A program made the translations under genes and the position numbers. This document shows, one piece after another, positions 22,745 to 33,182 of a stretch of 64,000 nt of DNA (the stretch's first letter is position 1; every line of letters starts with the position of its first letter). Source of the stretch: Theropithecus gelada (Eukaryota > Chordata > Mammalia > Primates > Cercopithecidae); NCBI RefSeq assembly GCF_003255815.1, contig NC_037689.1:53197875-53261874 (forward strand), read 5' to 3'. The notes under the pieces are model-generated. The model had not been told where the DNA came from. It searched no databases and worked only from the letters and a program-made list of their open reading frames with translations.

Positions 22745-23027
22745 GGCTGGGTGCGGTGGCTTACACCTGTAATCCTAACAATTTGGGAGGCCAAGGTGGG
22801 CGGATCACCTGAGGTCAGGAGGTCGAGAGCAGCCTGGCCAACATGGCAAAACCCCGTCCCTAGTAAAAATACAAAAATTAGTTGGCCATGGTGGCAGGCA
22901 CCTAGTAATCCCAGCTACTCGGGAGGCTGAAGCAGGAGAATCACTTGATCCTGGGGACGTGGGGGTTGCCGTGAGCCAAGATCGTGCCACTGCATTCCAG
23001 CCTGGGTGACAGAGTGAGATTCTGTCT

Positions 23028-23061
<34 letters not shown>
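22745..23061 (+). repeat. AluS-like with A30+ tail
   Basis: GGCTGGGTGCGG to an A tail of about 32 bases. The flank AGGATACAGGCA before it resembles AGGATGTAGCCA after it. Confidence 0.95.
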
Positions 23062-23065
<4 letters not shown>

Positions 23066-23984
23066 GTAGCCATATAACAAACTAAATCAATCATTCTGTA
23101 TGTGCCAGGCAACAGTGAAAGGAGTGCCCATTGTTTAGGAACCCACCATACCACTTCCAGAAATACCACTCAAGTAACTTACTATTCATAGGTAAAACTA
23201 TCAATCCCTATATACGTGTAGCAGGTATGTAGTAACCAACATGAATATACTTTACCTAGTAAATAAAATCAATGAGAACAGTGAAAGTACTAACAGAAAA
23301 CCAAGGACAAACCCAGGTGTAGCCCCACATAGCTGTGTAGCCCTGATCAACTCCTCCCTGAGCCTGGCTTCGCTGTCCTGTGAAATGTGGATGTTGATAC
23401 CATCTACCATGCAGGTTGGTTGCTGGCATGTCCCATGTAGAAAACAAACAATAGGCCCGCGATAAATGCGAGATGTTATTTGATGACTCACCATTTGGAT
23501 AAAAGCCCAACGAATGTTTGATTGTTACAAAACTAATGGAAATATTAACTCTGAAAGGTGAAAAGCAAATTTCAACACTTAGTTCACTTGCAAATGGTTT
23601 GTTATTGGGCTAGCAAGAAACAGAATTTCAAAGGGGGCTGGAATTGATAACACACTTACGATGACTTCCTTTTATTATATACAAATTATACCTGAAAGTT
23701 GATTTCATAAAAGAAAAAGTTTGCAATAAATGAATTCTAAAATCCCCTGCAACTGTAAAATTCTGTTATCATTCAAAATTGAGTGATGTCACAAGCCCAA
23801 TGTCACAAGTCATGAGAGATTACTAGTTTTGAGTTTATCACCACATCTAAACTACAGAGAAAATGTTAGCAATATAATGATTAAATGTATATTTAATTTT
23901 TATTAAAGGTGCAAACATGTATTCATTGATAGTCCATAGTTAGCTTTTCATCAAACATGTTTGCAGTTTCTCATTACAGAGTAA
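23062..23984. other. Unique intronic DNA
   Basis: No repeat or gene recognised; open frames on both strands around 23241-23510 are overlapping chance frames. Confidence 0.5.
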
Positions 23985-24255
23985 TTGAAAGTGGTAGAGA
24001 ATGCTATACAACAAAATGTAAATATGGCCATGGTAATATATTACTTTTCAGTGAAAAAAAAAAACAACTATAAGACAGAATAATTCAACTTCCATAAAAA
24101 TATATGTATAGAAAGACATTTTTGAAGATATCTACTAGATTATTAAACAGCAGCTAACTCTAAGAAGTGGGGTTATGATTTGTCTCTTCTTTTTTGTTAG
24201 CCTGTCTATATTTTTAAACTTAAAAAAATATGAATAGGTATTAATTCTATAATAA
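23985..24255 (+). repeat. Probable old L1 3' end
   Basis: GGTAATATATTACTTTTCAG, CTCTAAGAAGTGGGGTTATG and the T-rich tail follow the old L1 3' plan. Decayed; limits are approximate. Confidence 0.45.
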
Positions 24256-25148
24256 TAATGATTTTAAAATAAGAGTGAATTAAAATATTACAACTAGAAA
24301 TTACTGTAATTAGAGTAGGAAATGTTAGAAGTGGGCTACATCTGTGTAAACCACAGGTTATGATCAAGAGGCCCACAGACAAATTTAAATTAGCTTTTTG
24401 TGGACGCATTTCTAGTTTCTCTTGTACAATCAGGGGTCCTGGGGTCCTGGGAGTACTGGGATAGAAAGACCAGCTTGCCCAGGACAGCTGCTGCCCACTT
24501 CAGATGAAGCCTTTTCATTCTCTCATTTGCCAAAAGATAAGCATTCACGTTTTCCACCTGTGGTATAAACAGTCCACAATTATAAGCCAAAAACATTCTG
24601 TGGGGGCTGGAAATGTAGCACTAGAAAATTAGCTGATCCCAATTTGATTTAAAATTTTAAACGTTTACACACTTATAACTAGACTGAAATGACATAATAT
24701 TACTCGAAATGTATTGGATCTCTCTCTCTCTCTGGTTAGTATAAGTGACTTTGTTTTTCCTTTTTCATGTTTTTTATTTACATTTTTCAGGTTTTCTACA
24801 AGAAATTTAATCATTTATAATTAGAAAAATGTTTAATAAAACCATTTTTTGGCTAATATCTCTTCTCTAATCCTTGGTGTCTCTATAGCTACAATTCATT
24901 CCGTGAGAATCCATGACACAAAAGCAGTAATAGCTACATACCCCCTGACACACACACCCCACTTACATATACCTACACAGAATTTATGTTTAAGTACCCT
25001 GATTCCCACAGTGTTTATCACGTAACCTTAAATCCAAAGAGATCGCCTTATGTGTTTGTCTATCAACATATCCATTCACAGAAATGCAGGCTTGAAAAAG
25101 TAGAAAAGACATGACTTTTTATATATACAAATATATATATATATAAAC
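24256..25148. other. Unique intronic DNA
   Basis: Contains a short (TC)n run at 24719-24734 and a TA-rich run at about 25119-25145. No gene. Confidence 0.5.
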
Positions 25149-25380
25149 ACAACCTGGGCAACATAGTGAGACCCATCTCTACAAAAATAAATAAAAATAA
25201 ATTTGAAAAATGAGCTGGGTGTGGTGGTGCATTCCTGTAGTCCCAGCTACTCGGGAGGCTGAGGCAGAAGAACCACATGAGCCCAGGGGTTCGAGGCTGC
25301 AATAAGCTATAACTGCACCACCGCACTCCAGCCTGGGAAACAGAGCAAGACCCCGTCCCAAAACAAAACAAAACCCCAAA
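25149..25380 (+). repeat. AluJ-like, 5'-truncated
   Basis: Begins inside the left monomer (CCTGGGCAACATAGTGAGACC) and continues to the AAAAC-rich tail; about 65 bases of the 5' end are absent. Confidence 0.93.
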
Positions 25381-26072
25381 CAAGCTGCAACTTAAGATAA
25401 TTCATTTCAGAATATTCCTTGTAGATCTAAAATGACAAACCAGACATCTGGACATTGGTCCAGTGTAAAAAGACTGTGTTTTCAAACCCTTATTTGTACG
25501 CTATGTACCTATTCAAAAAATTTCAAGTTATGAGGGGGAAGAAAACACAACTGCCAGGCTCTTACATAAGCACAAAACAAGCCATACTAAAGAAATCATT
25601 TAAATGTTCACATTAATGACCCGCCAGGCCTTAGGAATTGTGAGCACTGGAAAGACGGCAGAAAATTCCTTTACACAACATCTGTGGTTTGGCAAAAGGG
25701 TTGTCTTGGTTTCACACGGAAGAAATCAATAAGCACCTGAAACAGTTTTCTATCTTCGTGGGAATAAAAAAAAATACAGTCGTAAATTGCAACTGTTTTT
25801 CCATCCTTTTAGGCACCAAAGAAAACGACAAAGACCCTTAGGGCCTCTCAGGTATATTGAATTTTTAGCAGTCAACTTCTAAAACTTGTTTTTAAGGAAC
25901 CCCTGAAAAAAAGAAAGCTGATTGTCCATTTTGGATAGGAAGGTGCCACTGCTTTCACCCGTGAAACAATCTAGTGATGTATTTATATAGCAAGTAACTT
26001 TCACACTACAAACTACTTTATCCTAAAAGTCACCTGTCATTTAACTTGGAGGAAACATGGCCATGTCCTTAC

Positions 26073-26134
26073 CTAAAGACTGGTAGAGCTCTGTCATTTT
26101 GGGATGGTCCCAGCAAGTTGTTTGAGTCTCGTGG
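26073..26134 (-). CDS. DMD: DMD exon 63 (dystrophin, second half of the WW domain)
   Basis: Internal coding exon of dystrophin, the actin-to-dystroglycan linker under the plasma membrane. On the minus strand a T-rich tract ending in TTTTAG (26135-26140) precedes CCACGAG, and the exon ends CTTTAG before the donor GTAAGG (26072 downward). Its length of 62 bp matches human exon 63 as I know it. The frame reads HETQTTCWDHPKMTELYQSL: it begins with the third base of a codon and ends with the first base of an alanine or similar codon. It contains the second WW-domain tryptophan (CWDHP), which helps form the beta-dystroglycan binding surface; the first tryptophan is in exon 62, outside the window. 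Because 62 is not divisible by three, loss of this exon shifts the frame. The same acceptor serves full-length dystrophin (exon 62 to 63) and Dp71 (own first exon to 63). Identification is from remembered protein sequence and exact exon length. Confidence 0.97.
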
Positions 26135-29100
26135 CTAAAACACAAAACATAAAGAAAGACTTTAGAATTTACAATGGGTAGTTGAGAAAAGAGGAAAAAC
26201 ACAACAACAAGAAGATTTGCTTTTGAACCATTCGGAATCTTTATTTCAAAGCACTTCCGTAGTGTATTGAAGAAATGTTTATCTTACAAGCAGAAAGGCC
26301 CCTTTCTGCTTTGCTTCCAAAGGGAAAAGCAATATAAACATTATTCGGTTCCAGAATGTTTCTTCATTGCACCCACAAATCGATTGAGCTTCAGTCATGA
26401 TAAATTGACCTTGTTATGTGATCAATAATTGACTATCAGGATTTCTTCACCCATCCAACGTGAAACACTACATAAAGGACACTGACAACTGATTATTACT
26501 CAACTCTGTCAAAGAGATACCGGACATTAGTTCAATAAATATAAATCATCTCACTTCTCATTTGCTTTCACTGCCCCTGACATTTTTCCCATTACTCTTT
26601 CTTCTACATATCCAGATCTCATATCCATGATACCTGTATTTCATTTCAGCTTAAGGTATATCCAGTGCCTGACTAATATATCATAACTTCCTTCTTCCCA
26701 TTACTTTCGGAGTGTTTTTTCTTTAAACTCAGTACGCTATACACCACTACACCTCTTCCTATATTTACTTGGGCCTGAATGAAGCATTCACAGCTCTCTT
26801 CCATTTCTTGAAGTGTGGTTGCTGGCTATCAGCTCCTGCCACAAAAAGCACAAAACACCTTTGTTCCTCATTCAATTACATGAATAAACCCTGGAGAAAT
26901 AACTACATATACTTTTCCTTACTTTGGCCCATCTACGTAAATCACCACAGCATCGTATTTCCAGTTGTCAGGGATTGCATGGCAGGCTTTGATACAGTCA
27001 AATGCAGTTTTGAATGATATTTGGGTACTCATATGCAGAGCCTATTCATAAACTTTTGGGGGGAAGGGGAGGGAAGGAAAAAGAAATCGCTTAAATTGGA
27101 GCATTTCAAGAGAACCAGAAAGTACCGAGGTCTCACACAGAAAGAGAAGTCTGGACAGGCAACAATGTCAAATGGCCTTAGCGTATGTTTTGAATTTTAG
27201 GGCTCTGCGCCCTACTAGAGGATTAAAGGATTAGTTGATATAGGTAAGTGACTGGCACCGTTTGGTGCTCAATATGTGGTCGCTTTTGGTATCATGTGCC
27301 CCTCAAATTGTCATCTATTAAAAGCAAATCTGTTATTAGCTGATTACAATATAGATGTGGATCCAACTGTAGTTAAGTCAATCAAGCCGAAGACAGACCC
27401 TTCCTAGACAGCAAAACCAACACACTACATGTTCTCGCCTATGTTTTAAAACAAGAAAAGAACCATTTAAATTGGTTTGAGAAATGGAATACAATCATAA
27501 ACCTCCTAAAGACATATGGAAATCACCCAAATTGTACAACTTCAAAGACCATCCCTGTGATATTTACCAGTCACTGATTGAACAGTGAGGGCTACTGAAA
27601 ACAATTTGCAAGAAAACGTTCACTTGTGAAGTGCTGTTTCACTGTCTTCCAAATACGTTTGTTTCTGTTTGACTTTTCCACAGAGACAATTCACATTTGA
27701 GGACTATAACAAGGGCTTATCAGTTGAGGGAATGTAACAGAGTGACATTCAAGTCTTAAAGAGCAAGAAGAGCAAGAGATGTGGTCTCTATGCTTTAAGG
27801 GGTTTTAGGAAACCCCATGTCCAAACCAGTTTATGATCTGGAGAAGGGGTAGGCGGGACTGGTACTTTACATGCACAGCACAAGGAGGCTGCAGCTTGCA
27901 GCTTCATGGAAAAAGTGTTGCTTGTTCTCAGGCATTTCTCAGCTCGGAAACTGAGTGTATACCAATTCCGTACGTAAGTGCAGAGCCAGGAAAGGTTACC
28001 TTCTATTGAGACCACCCTGCATTCAGGCCACCTCTATTTCCAAAGGTCATCCAGACATGATATAAGTACCAGGGAGAAAGGAAGAGAGAAGAGAGGTAGC
28101 ACACACGTGTGCCCACATGTACCAGGGCTCACACAGGCCCTTACTAGTCACACTGTGTAACAACAATGTCCCATCTCCAGGATATTTGTAAGGACCGTAG
28201 CATCTCCTATAGGTCTGCAGAAAAACATTTAGCTGAGCTGATAAGCCTGATCAGACAGAGACAGGGAACCACCATGAAAAGCCACCATCTGGAATGGACT
28301 TCAAATTAGAGGAATAGTCAAGAAATAAACTTGTACCAAACACAATTCTAAAAGGGAAGGGAAACAGTGCATACAATTTACAAGAGAATCCCACATGAAG
28401 CTGGGGGCTTCATGTAGCTCCCCAGCTCCGAAAGAAATCTCGTGACTGTTGGCATACGTACATTCCTACCTTTTTAAAGACTTTATTTTGAAGGTTAAAA
28501 TTATGAAAAGGGCTTTAGAAATTATTTTTTTAATGCATCAGTCCTCGGCAAAACTGAAAATCTCCTTTACTGGAAGGAGGAAGAAATTCTAAGCCCCCAA
28601 TTCCATTGCCCATTTGTGAGTTAAGATACTAGTCCTTGATACGTACTATTCTCCCAATTATCTGTGATTCTGTGGGACTTGAATAACAAAGATAAATGAA
28701 CTCCTGAAACAATTCCAGAAGCTAACCTTTTTCACCTTCAACACACAAACCTTTTATTTTTAAGCAATGCAAAAGAACTAGAAAAACAGATTTAGATTTC
28801 ACCTTTACAGTCTTAGTTTCACTTCAATTGCAAACCAGTTCTAAGCAAAAGAAGTGAGCACACGTGGAAAGAAGAAATAAAGGGTGTGACTAATCCTTAA
28901 CATGAGAAAAATAGTCTTTTAATCATTTAATGCTAAAAATGCTTGGCAACATAGCCAAAAAAACTTCAGATTTTTTGGTAACTATATGATGAACCAAATA
29001 TTCACTTCACAGCGTGTGAGTATTTGCTACCTGTGATGAATCCAGAGCCCTCCTCGGACACATTTAACCCTTCAAAATAGATAGGAACTATGACTATGGA

Positions 29101-31822
29101 CTGGATGAAATAGCACAAATCTGCATAACTCGTATTTATCTTGTACCTTGAAGGACAAACCAATTTTTTTTGTCTGTGATCAATACCGATTTTACAGCTT
29201 CATTTCTTACTCTGTGTCTGCCTTCAAAAACAGTAGAGAATTCTCAATAACTCCACGAGAAGAGTCCACATTTACCTGGAATATGCAGACAATCCAGAAA
29301 AACATGGTGTGCTAGGGAGGAGGGAGGAAGGGTGGGTGGCACTGTTTTTGGTAATTGTCTCTTTTCTGCATTTCACTCTCCAATCGGAAATGCTCTCCCC
29401 CATATACCATGAACAACCAAAAAGGAAATCCTGAAACCTGTTCACATGTTAACGGGTACATCTTTGTTTGGCCTTTCTGAGAACAATAATGTTCAACATA
29501 GATCACAAGTCTGTATGGACATTAACACAGAGATCAGCTTCATAAATAATCCTTAGAACGCTCTTTACATCTTTAAAAAATGTTATTGATTTTGGCCCTG
29601 CTGGTTCCAAAGCCTGGCATCAGATATGCCTCTCTGAGCAGTATTTATATGAAGATTTCCCCTCTTCTTCTTTGTACAAACCATGATAATCTCTCCTTTT
29701 CCCTTTTATTTGAGGCTGTGATAGGACCCTGATGCAAATTAAAATATAAAATCATCGACTATGACAAAAGACCCCGGCAACATCTACTTGTCAATAATAA
29801 GAAATTAAAGCATTACTCTACTGAGCACAAGGCTGACCTAATTTCCTACCGTACAATTTAAATTTTCTCTCACCTTCTTTAGTTTCAAGTAGTGTGCAAG
29901 GTTATTATAACTGCCTCAGAGCTGTTCCTGCTGTCAGTGCTGGAATAATCAGACTTATTGGAATTGCTTTTTTAGTTTCTTAAAAACAAACATTAAACAC
30001 TTACAAAAAGTAACAAATATCTACTGCTGTGGCTGGGAAAATGACAGTTGCCTAATTAAAATAAGATTTCTGCTGCCACCATTGTTATTTGGTACTGAAA
30101 ATATTCCGAACAGTTGTCCTTTTAAAAAACTATCTGTCCACTACTTCCCAGGGAGAAAACTAATCACTATGCAGCAATATAAAAAGGTAGCGTTCTCTTG
30201 CGATTTGCAGAGGATTAGAGTTTGGCTTCATATATAATCTGAAGCCCATTGATCCACACACACAAATGATTTCCCTTTAATCTGAGGATCAGACTCTTTT
30301 TCTAGAGGAACCTTGGTATTTGCATGCTGAATTGTTGAACTTGGCTTGCATTGCTGGAATACTGGCAGGGTGTGGATGGTAAAATATATTTTAAAGTTTC
30401 TGCTACCGTGGGGCAGGGGTTTGGAGGGGTGAGCGTCAATATAAGCATCAGAAATCCATTCTAGTTCCAATTTATTGTTCCCTGGGATATTTACCATTTT
30501 ATACTGTTTGGCTAAAGCCAGGGCAAAGATGATTGCCTCGGTGGCTGTTCCAGCTGTTACTTGTCTTCCGTTCTATTTGCTTTTCAAGGTTTAACTCCCA
30601 CCCACCCTCAACTTTGGCCAAAGCAATTTCTTTTCAGGGTCGCGTCCAATCGGAGATCAAACAATGATGACTGAAACCAATTCCACGGTGTTCAAGGGTC
30701 AGAGGACTTTCATACAACCGTGTTGCTTCATTCGCTCCTCTCGCTTCTGCAACAGCAAACGTCTCCTCCAAAGAGGGGCTTGGGTAAAAGGCAATAAAAA
30801 ATCTAGGCAAAAAAAGAAAGGTTGATTGGGGGTGGGGGGTGACAAGGAGAGGTGACAGGGATAAAGCAGAGGACCAAAGAGTTTATTGCCCAAGGAAAAA
30901 TGTAGATTTCACTTAAAGACGCCACTTAAAAGTTCACCACTTAAATCGGATGGATTTTTTTCATGATGTAAAAACAGTTTATAATATTATGCCTCCCTCA
31001 AGCAACTAAACCCCCTAAATTTAAAGCTTCAAACTTAACTTCAAATTTGACCCAGCAAAGTGTTCTGCCCGTTTTATTGCCGTGCACGGATTGGGAGTGA
31101 CAAACTTTGCTTGAAGATGAGCACAGACACCTGGAGAAATGCGAGAGAACACCCTAGAAATGACTCCACACCCAATCCCAAAGGGCGGGGGGCGGGGAAA
31201 AAAGCCCAAACAAAAATCCCCCCTGAAATCCTTGACTTCTGGGCTTTAGTTGTTTGTTCTTTCTTTCCTGATTTCTGCAGGTCTTGGGGCACGGAATGAG
31301 CACGGTAGAAAATGCAGCGAGGGAAATGTCAGTTGGAATCCTCGGAAGAAATCAGGCAGAAAGTTGACCTTTTGGCACTTGCAGTGCAATGGAAGGTAGC
31401 GCCGCGTGCGCCCCTTCCTTCGGCGAGTAAGAGCGACGATTTAGGAACAGCCAGCCTTGCTCACGTCCACACTGGCAGCCTGGAAAGGAGCGAAAAGCTC
31501 CCCCCGGCCCCAATCCCCGCGTGAGGAACGCGTTATCCCCTCTGGGGACGGGGAGAAATCAGCTTTTTCTCTCCCAGCCCGTCCCAAAGCCGAGGGAAGA
31601 GGTTCCCCCACTAGCCCGGCGGCTGGGGAGAAACCCCGGGGGCGCACCTGCAGCCGCGCCGCGGGAACCCGCGGGAGAGGTTCCTAGACGCCCAGCCGCC
31701 CGGCGCCCCGGGTCCAGTCGCCGCGCCTGTCTAAGTTTTGACCGCCTCAGCTTGCCCCCTGCTCGCGCCACAAGTGCACGGATTGCGGCGATGAGACGGG
31801 GCCGGGGCCTCGATCCACTTAC
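26135..31822 (-). other. DMD: Dp71 first intron / proximal part of DMD intron 62
   Basis: This 5.7-kb stretch is removed both from full-length dystrophin transcripts and from Dp71 transcripts. It has a consensus donor at the right end and the exon 63 acceptor at the left end. It contains no Alu or L1 that I can recognise and only one weak MIR-like piece (27225-27300). An octamer-type ATGCAAAT lies at 29732-29739. No open frame here looks like a gene. Confidence 0.93.
27225..27300 (+). repeat. MIR-like fragment
   Basis: GGATTAAAGGATTAGTTGATATAGG, then ACTGGCACCG and GGTGCTCAATATG match the MIR 5' part loosely. It is the only repeat candidate between exon 63 and the Dp71 exon. Confidence 0.5.
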
Positions 31823-31842
31823 CCTTTGAGCTGTTCCCTCAT
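31823..31842 (-). CDS. DMD: Dp71 first-exon coding segment (dystrophin short isoform)
   Basis: Coding part of the alternative first exon of Dp71, the widely expressed 71-kDa dystrophin product. Minus-strand reading from 31842 is ATG AGG GAA CAG CTC AAA GG, followed by the strong donor GTAAGTGG (31822 downward). Joined to exon 63 at 26134 the split codon becomes GGC, so the protein starts MREQLKG-HETQ, the known Dp71 N-terminus. The start context is GCAGCCATGA, with a purine at -3. I see no upstream ATG on the minus strand from 31843 to about 31960, so this is the first start codon of the leader. The resulting protein lacks the actin-binding domain, all spectrin repeats and the first half of the WW domain, but keeps the EF-hand, ZZ and coiled-coil region encoded further left, outside the window. 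The spliced intron is 31822-26135, about 5.7 kb. Confidence 0.96.
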
Positions 31843-31960
31843 GGCTGCAAGGGCTCCGCGGTCGAGGGTGGGTACGAGTGGAGGAGTGAGCTTCCCAGAG
31901 CCGCCGGGCTCCCCGAAAGTGGAGCGCCGCCGCCGCCGCCGCCGCCCAAGCTCACAGCTG
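31843..31960 (-). other. DMD: Dp71 first exon, 5' untranslated leader (start site approximate)
   Basis: GC-rich leader directly upstream of the Dp71 ATG on the minus strand. It contains a run of about seven GCC/GGC triplets at 31925-31946 and no in-frame or out-of-frame ATG. The right boundary is an estimate: the transcription start of this TATA-less promoter cannot be read from sequence alone and may be multiple. The segment lies inside the CpG island. Confidence 0.7.
31925..31946 (-). repeat. DMD: (GCC)7-type triplet run in the Dp71 leader
   Basis: Seven consecutive GCC/CGC triplets directly visible, about 85 bp upstream of the Dp71 ATG and inside or at the edge of the 5' untranslated leader. 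Confidence 0.93.
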
Positions 31961-32104
31961 AAAGCACTGCGGAGGAGCCGGCGCGGGCGGGCCGGGGAGG
32001 GGGCGCTGCGGGCAGACGGGGCGGGGCCGTGTCGGGCTCCGCCCCCACCTAGGGACCTGGGAACCCGGACACCCAGAGACTGGGCAGTTGGGGCTTTCAA
32101 AACG

Positions 32105-32152
32105 GAAAGGAAAAAGAAAAGAGAAAAAAAGAAAGAAAGAAAGAAAGAAAGA
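32105..32152 (+). repeat. (GAAA)n microsatellite upstream of the Dp71 promoter
   Basis: Impure A/G tract, then about six regular GAAA units. It starts about 55 bp beyond the most distal GC box, on the upstream side for Dp71. Confidence 0.95.
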
Positions 32153-32453
32153 GGATGGGGATTTAAGGTAGACCCAGGAACCTGTAAGCCACACACCGCT
32201 CTGCTAACACCTCCTTAAAGCCTCTAGCAAGACTACTTGTTGCCTAAATAAATGACCCAGGTGCAAATGACCTCATCCCAGATAATTAAGAGTGTGGGCT
32301 TGGAGTTTTCTTTTTTAAAAACGAAAGAAAAAAATTATATACATAATTCTCACTCTCCCTTCCTCCTCAGTTGAAGTTTAAAGTGGCCGGCGATAAGGAC
32401 GTGAAGCTAAAAGGGATTGTTAAAAAGACTTTGTATTTGGATTTGTGACATAG

Positions 32454-32592
32454 CAGCGGATCTCAAAATGTAGTCCCTGGGAATAGCAGTATCAGTATCA
32501 CCTGCGAACTTCTTAGAAATGAAAATTCCCTGGGCCCGGCCCAGACCTATTGAACCAGAAACTCTGAGCATACTAATGTTTGAGAATCACTG
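32454..32592 (-). mobile_element. MER5A (hAT-Charlie nonautonomous)
   Basis: Reads CAGCGGATCTCAAAATGTAG ... AGTATCACCTGCGAACTTC ... GACCTATTGAACCAGAAACTC ... TTTGAGAATCACTG, the reverse MER5A plan with both termini and a central deletion. Confidence 0.9.
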
Positions 32593-33049
32593 GTATGGAC
32601 TCTCTAAATTAAGACATTACCACCAGTGGTGTTGCACGGTTTGGTCCTTTAGTATTCTTTTAGGAAAATCTAGAAGGAACTCGTTTCCAATAGAATATTT
32701 TATTGGAAAAGTTACAGGACCTGAACAGTTCAAATAATTCCTATTTTAGAGTTTGCAATATGATGATAGAAGTTAACTACACACAATTATTTCAAGCTTG
32801 GAAATATTCAAAAGAAGAAGAAAGCCTTCATTAGCACAAGAATTTTCTGCAAACTTCACATAATACCTTAGATTAGCATCCAAAGAGTATCTTACGATAA
32901 ACTGTTAGTGATATTTTCATTGTCCTTCTTTGTCCATTTATTTTGTTGGCTTGCTTTTCTTTTTATTTTCTTTCAAACATTTGCTTTCCACTCTCCTGTC
33001 TGATTGATTCATTCCACTTCAGTCTACAGTTTAAATGTGGTCCCCTTTT
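32593..33049. other. Unique intronic DNA
   Basis: No repeat or gene recognised. Confidence 0.45.
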
Positions 33050-33182
33050 AAAAATTTATTTCTTATGGGATGGGGGTCTCACTGTGTTGCCCAGGCTGGT
33101 CTCCCAACTCCTGGGCTCAAGCCATCCTCTCACTTCAGCCTCCAAGTGCCTGCGATGACAGGTGCACGCCACCATGTCCGGC
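33050..33182 (-). repeat. Free left Alu monomer (FLAM-like), antisense
   Basis: GGGTCTCACTGTGTTGCCCAGG to CCACCATGTCCGGC, a single left-monomer unit with no right arm. Confidence 0.85.

Larger units (their letters stand above)
1..26072 (-). other. DMD: DMD intron 63 (part; 3' end beyond the window)
   Basis: Intronic DNA downstream of exon 63 on the minus strand. The donor GTAAGG is at 26072-26067. No exon 64 was recognised, so the intron continues past position 1. It holds Alu, MIR, L1/L2 and DNA-transposon insertions listed separately, with unique AT-rich DNA between them. Confidence 0.93.
31380..32060 (-). promoter_or_regulatory. DMD: Dp71 CpG-island promoter (TATA-less, GC boxes)
   Basis: The only CpG-dense stretch in the window; the rest is AT-rich intron. 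It spans the Dp71 first exon. GC boxes (Sp1/Sp3-type) lie on the upstream side of the minus-strand transcript: GGGGCGGGG at 32018-32026, GTGGGGGCGG (minus) at 32039-32048, and GC-rich relatives at 31984-31993 and 31997-32004. No TATA box sits at a sensible distance. This agrees with the published view that the Dp71 promoter is a housekeeping-type, Sp1-driven promoter in intron 62. Two further GC boxes (31183-31190 and 31190-31197) lie downstream in the Dp71 intron. Island limits are visual estimates. Confidence 0.92.

Noticed and set aside
1..26072. Search for dystrophin exon 64.
   Set aside because: No segment encoding the ADLNNVRFSAYR stretch was seen; it most likely lies before position 1.
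31826..32218. Arginine/serine-rich open frames on both strands of the CpG island.
   Set aside because: GC-rich DNA lacks stop codons, so long frames are expected. Only the short minus-strand MREQLKG segment with its donor is supported.
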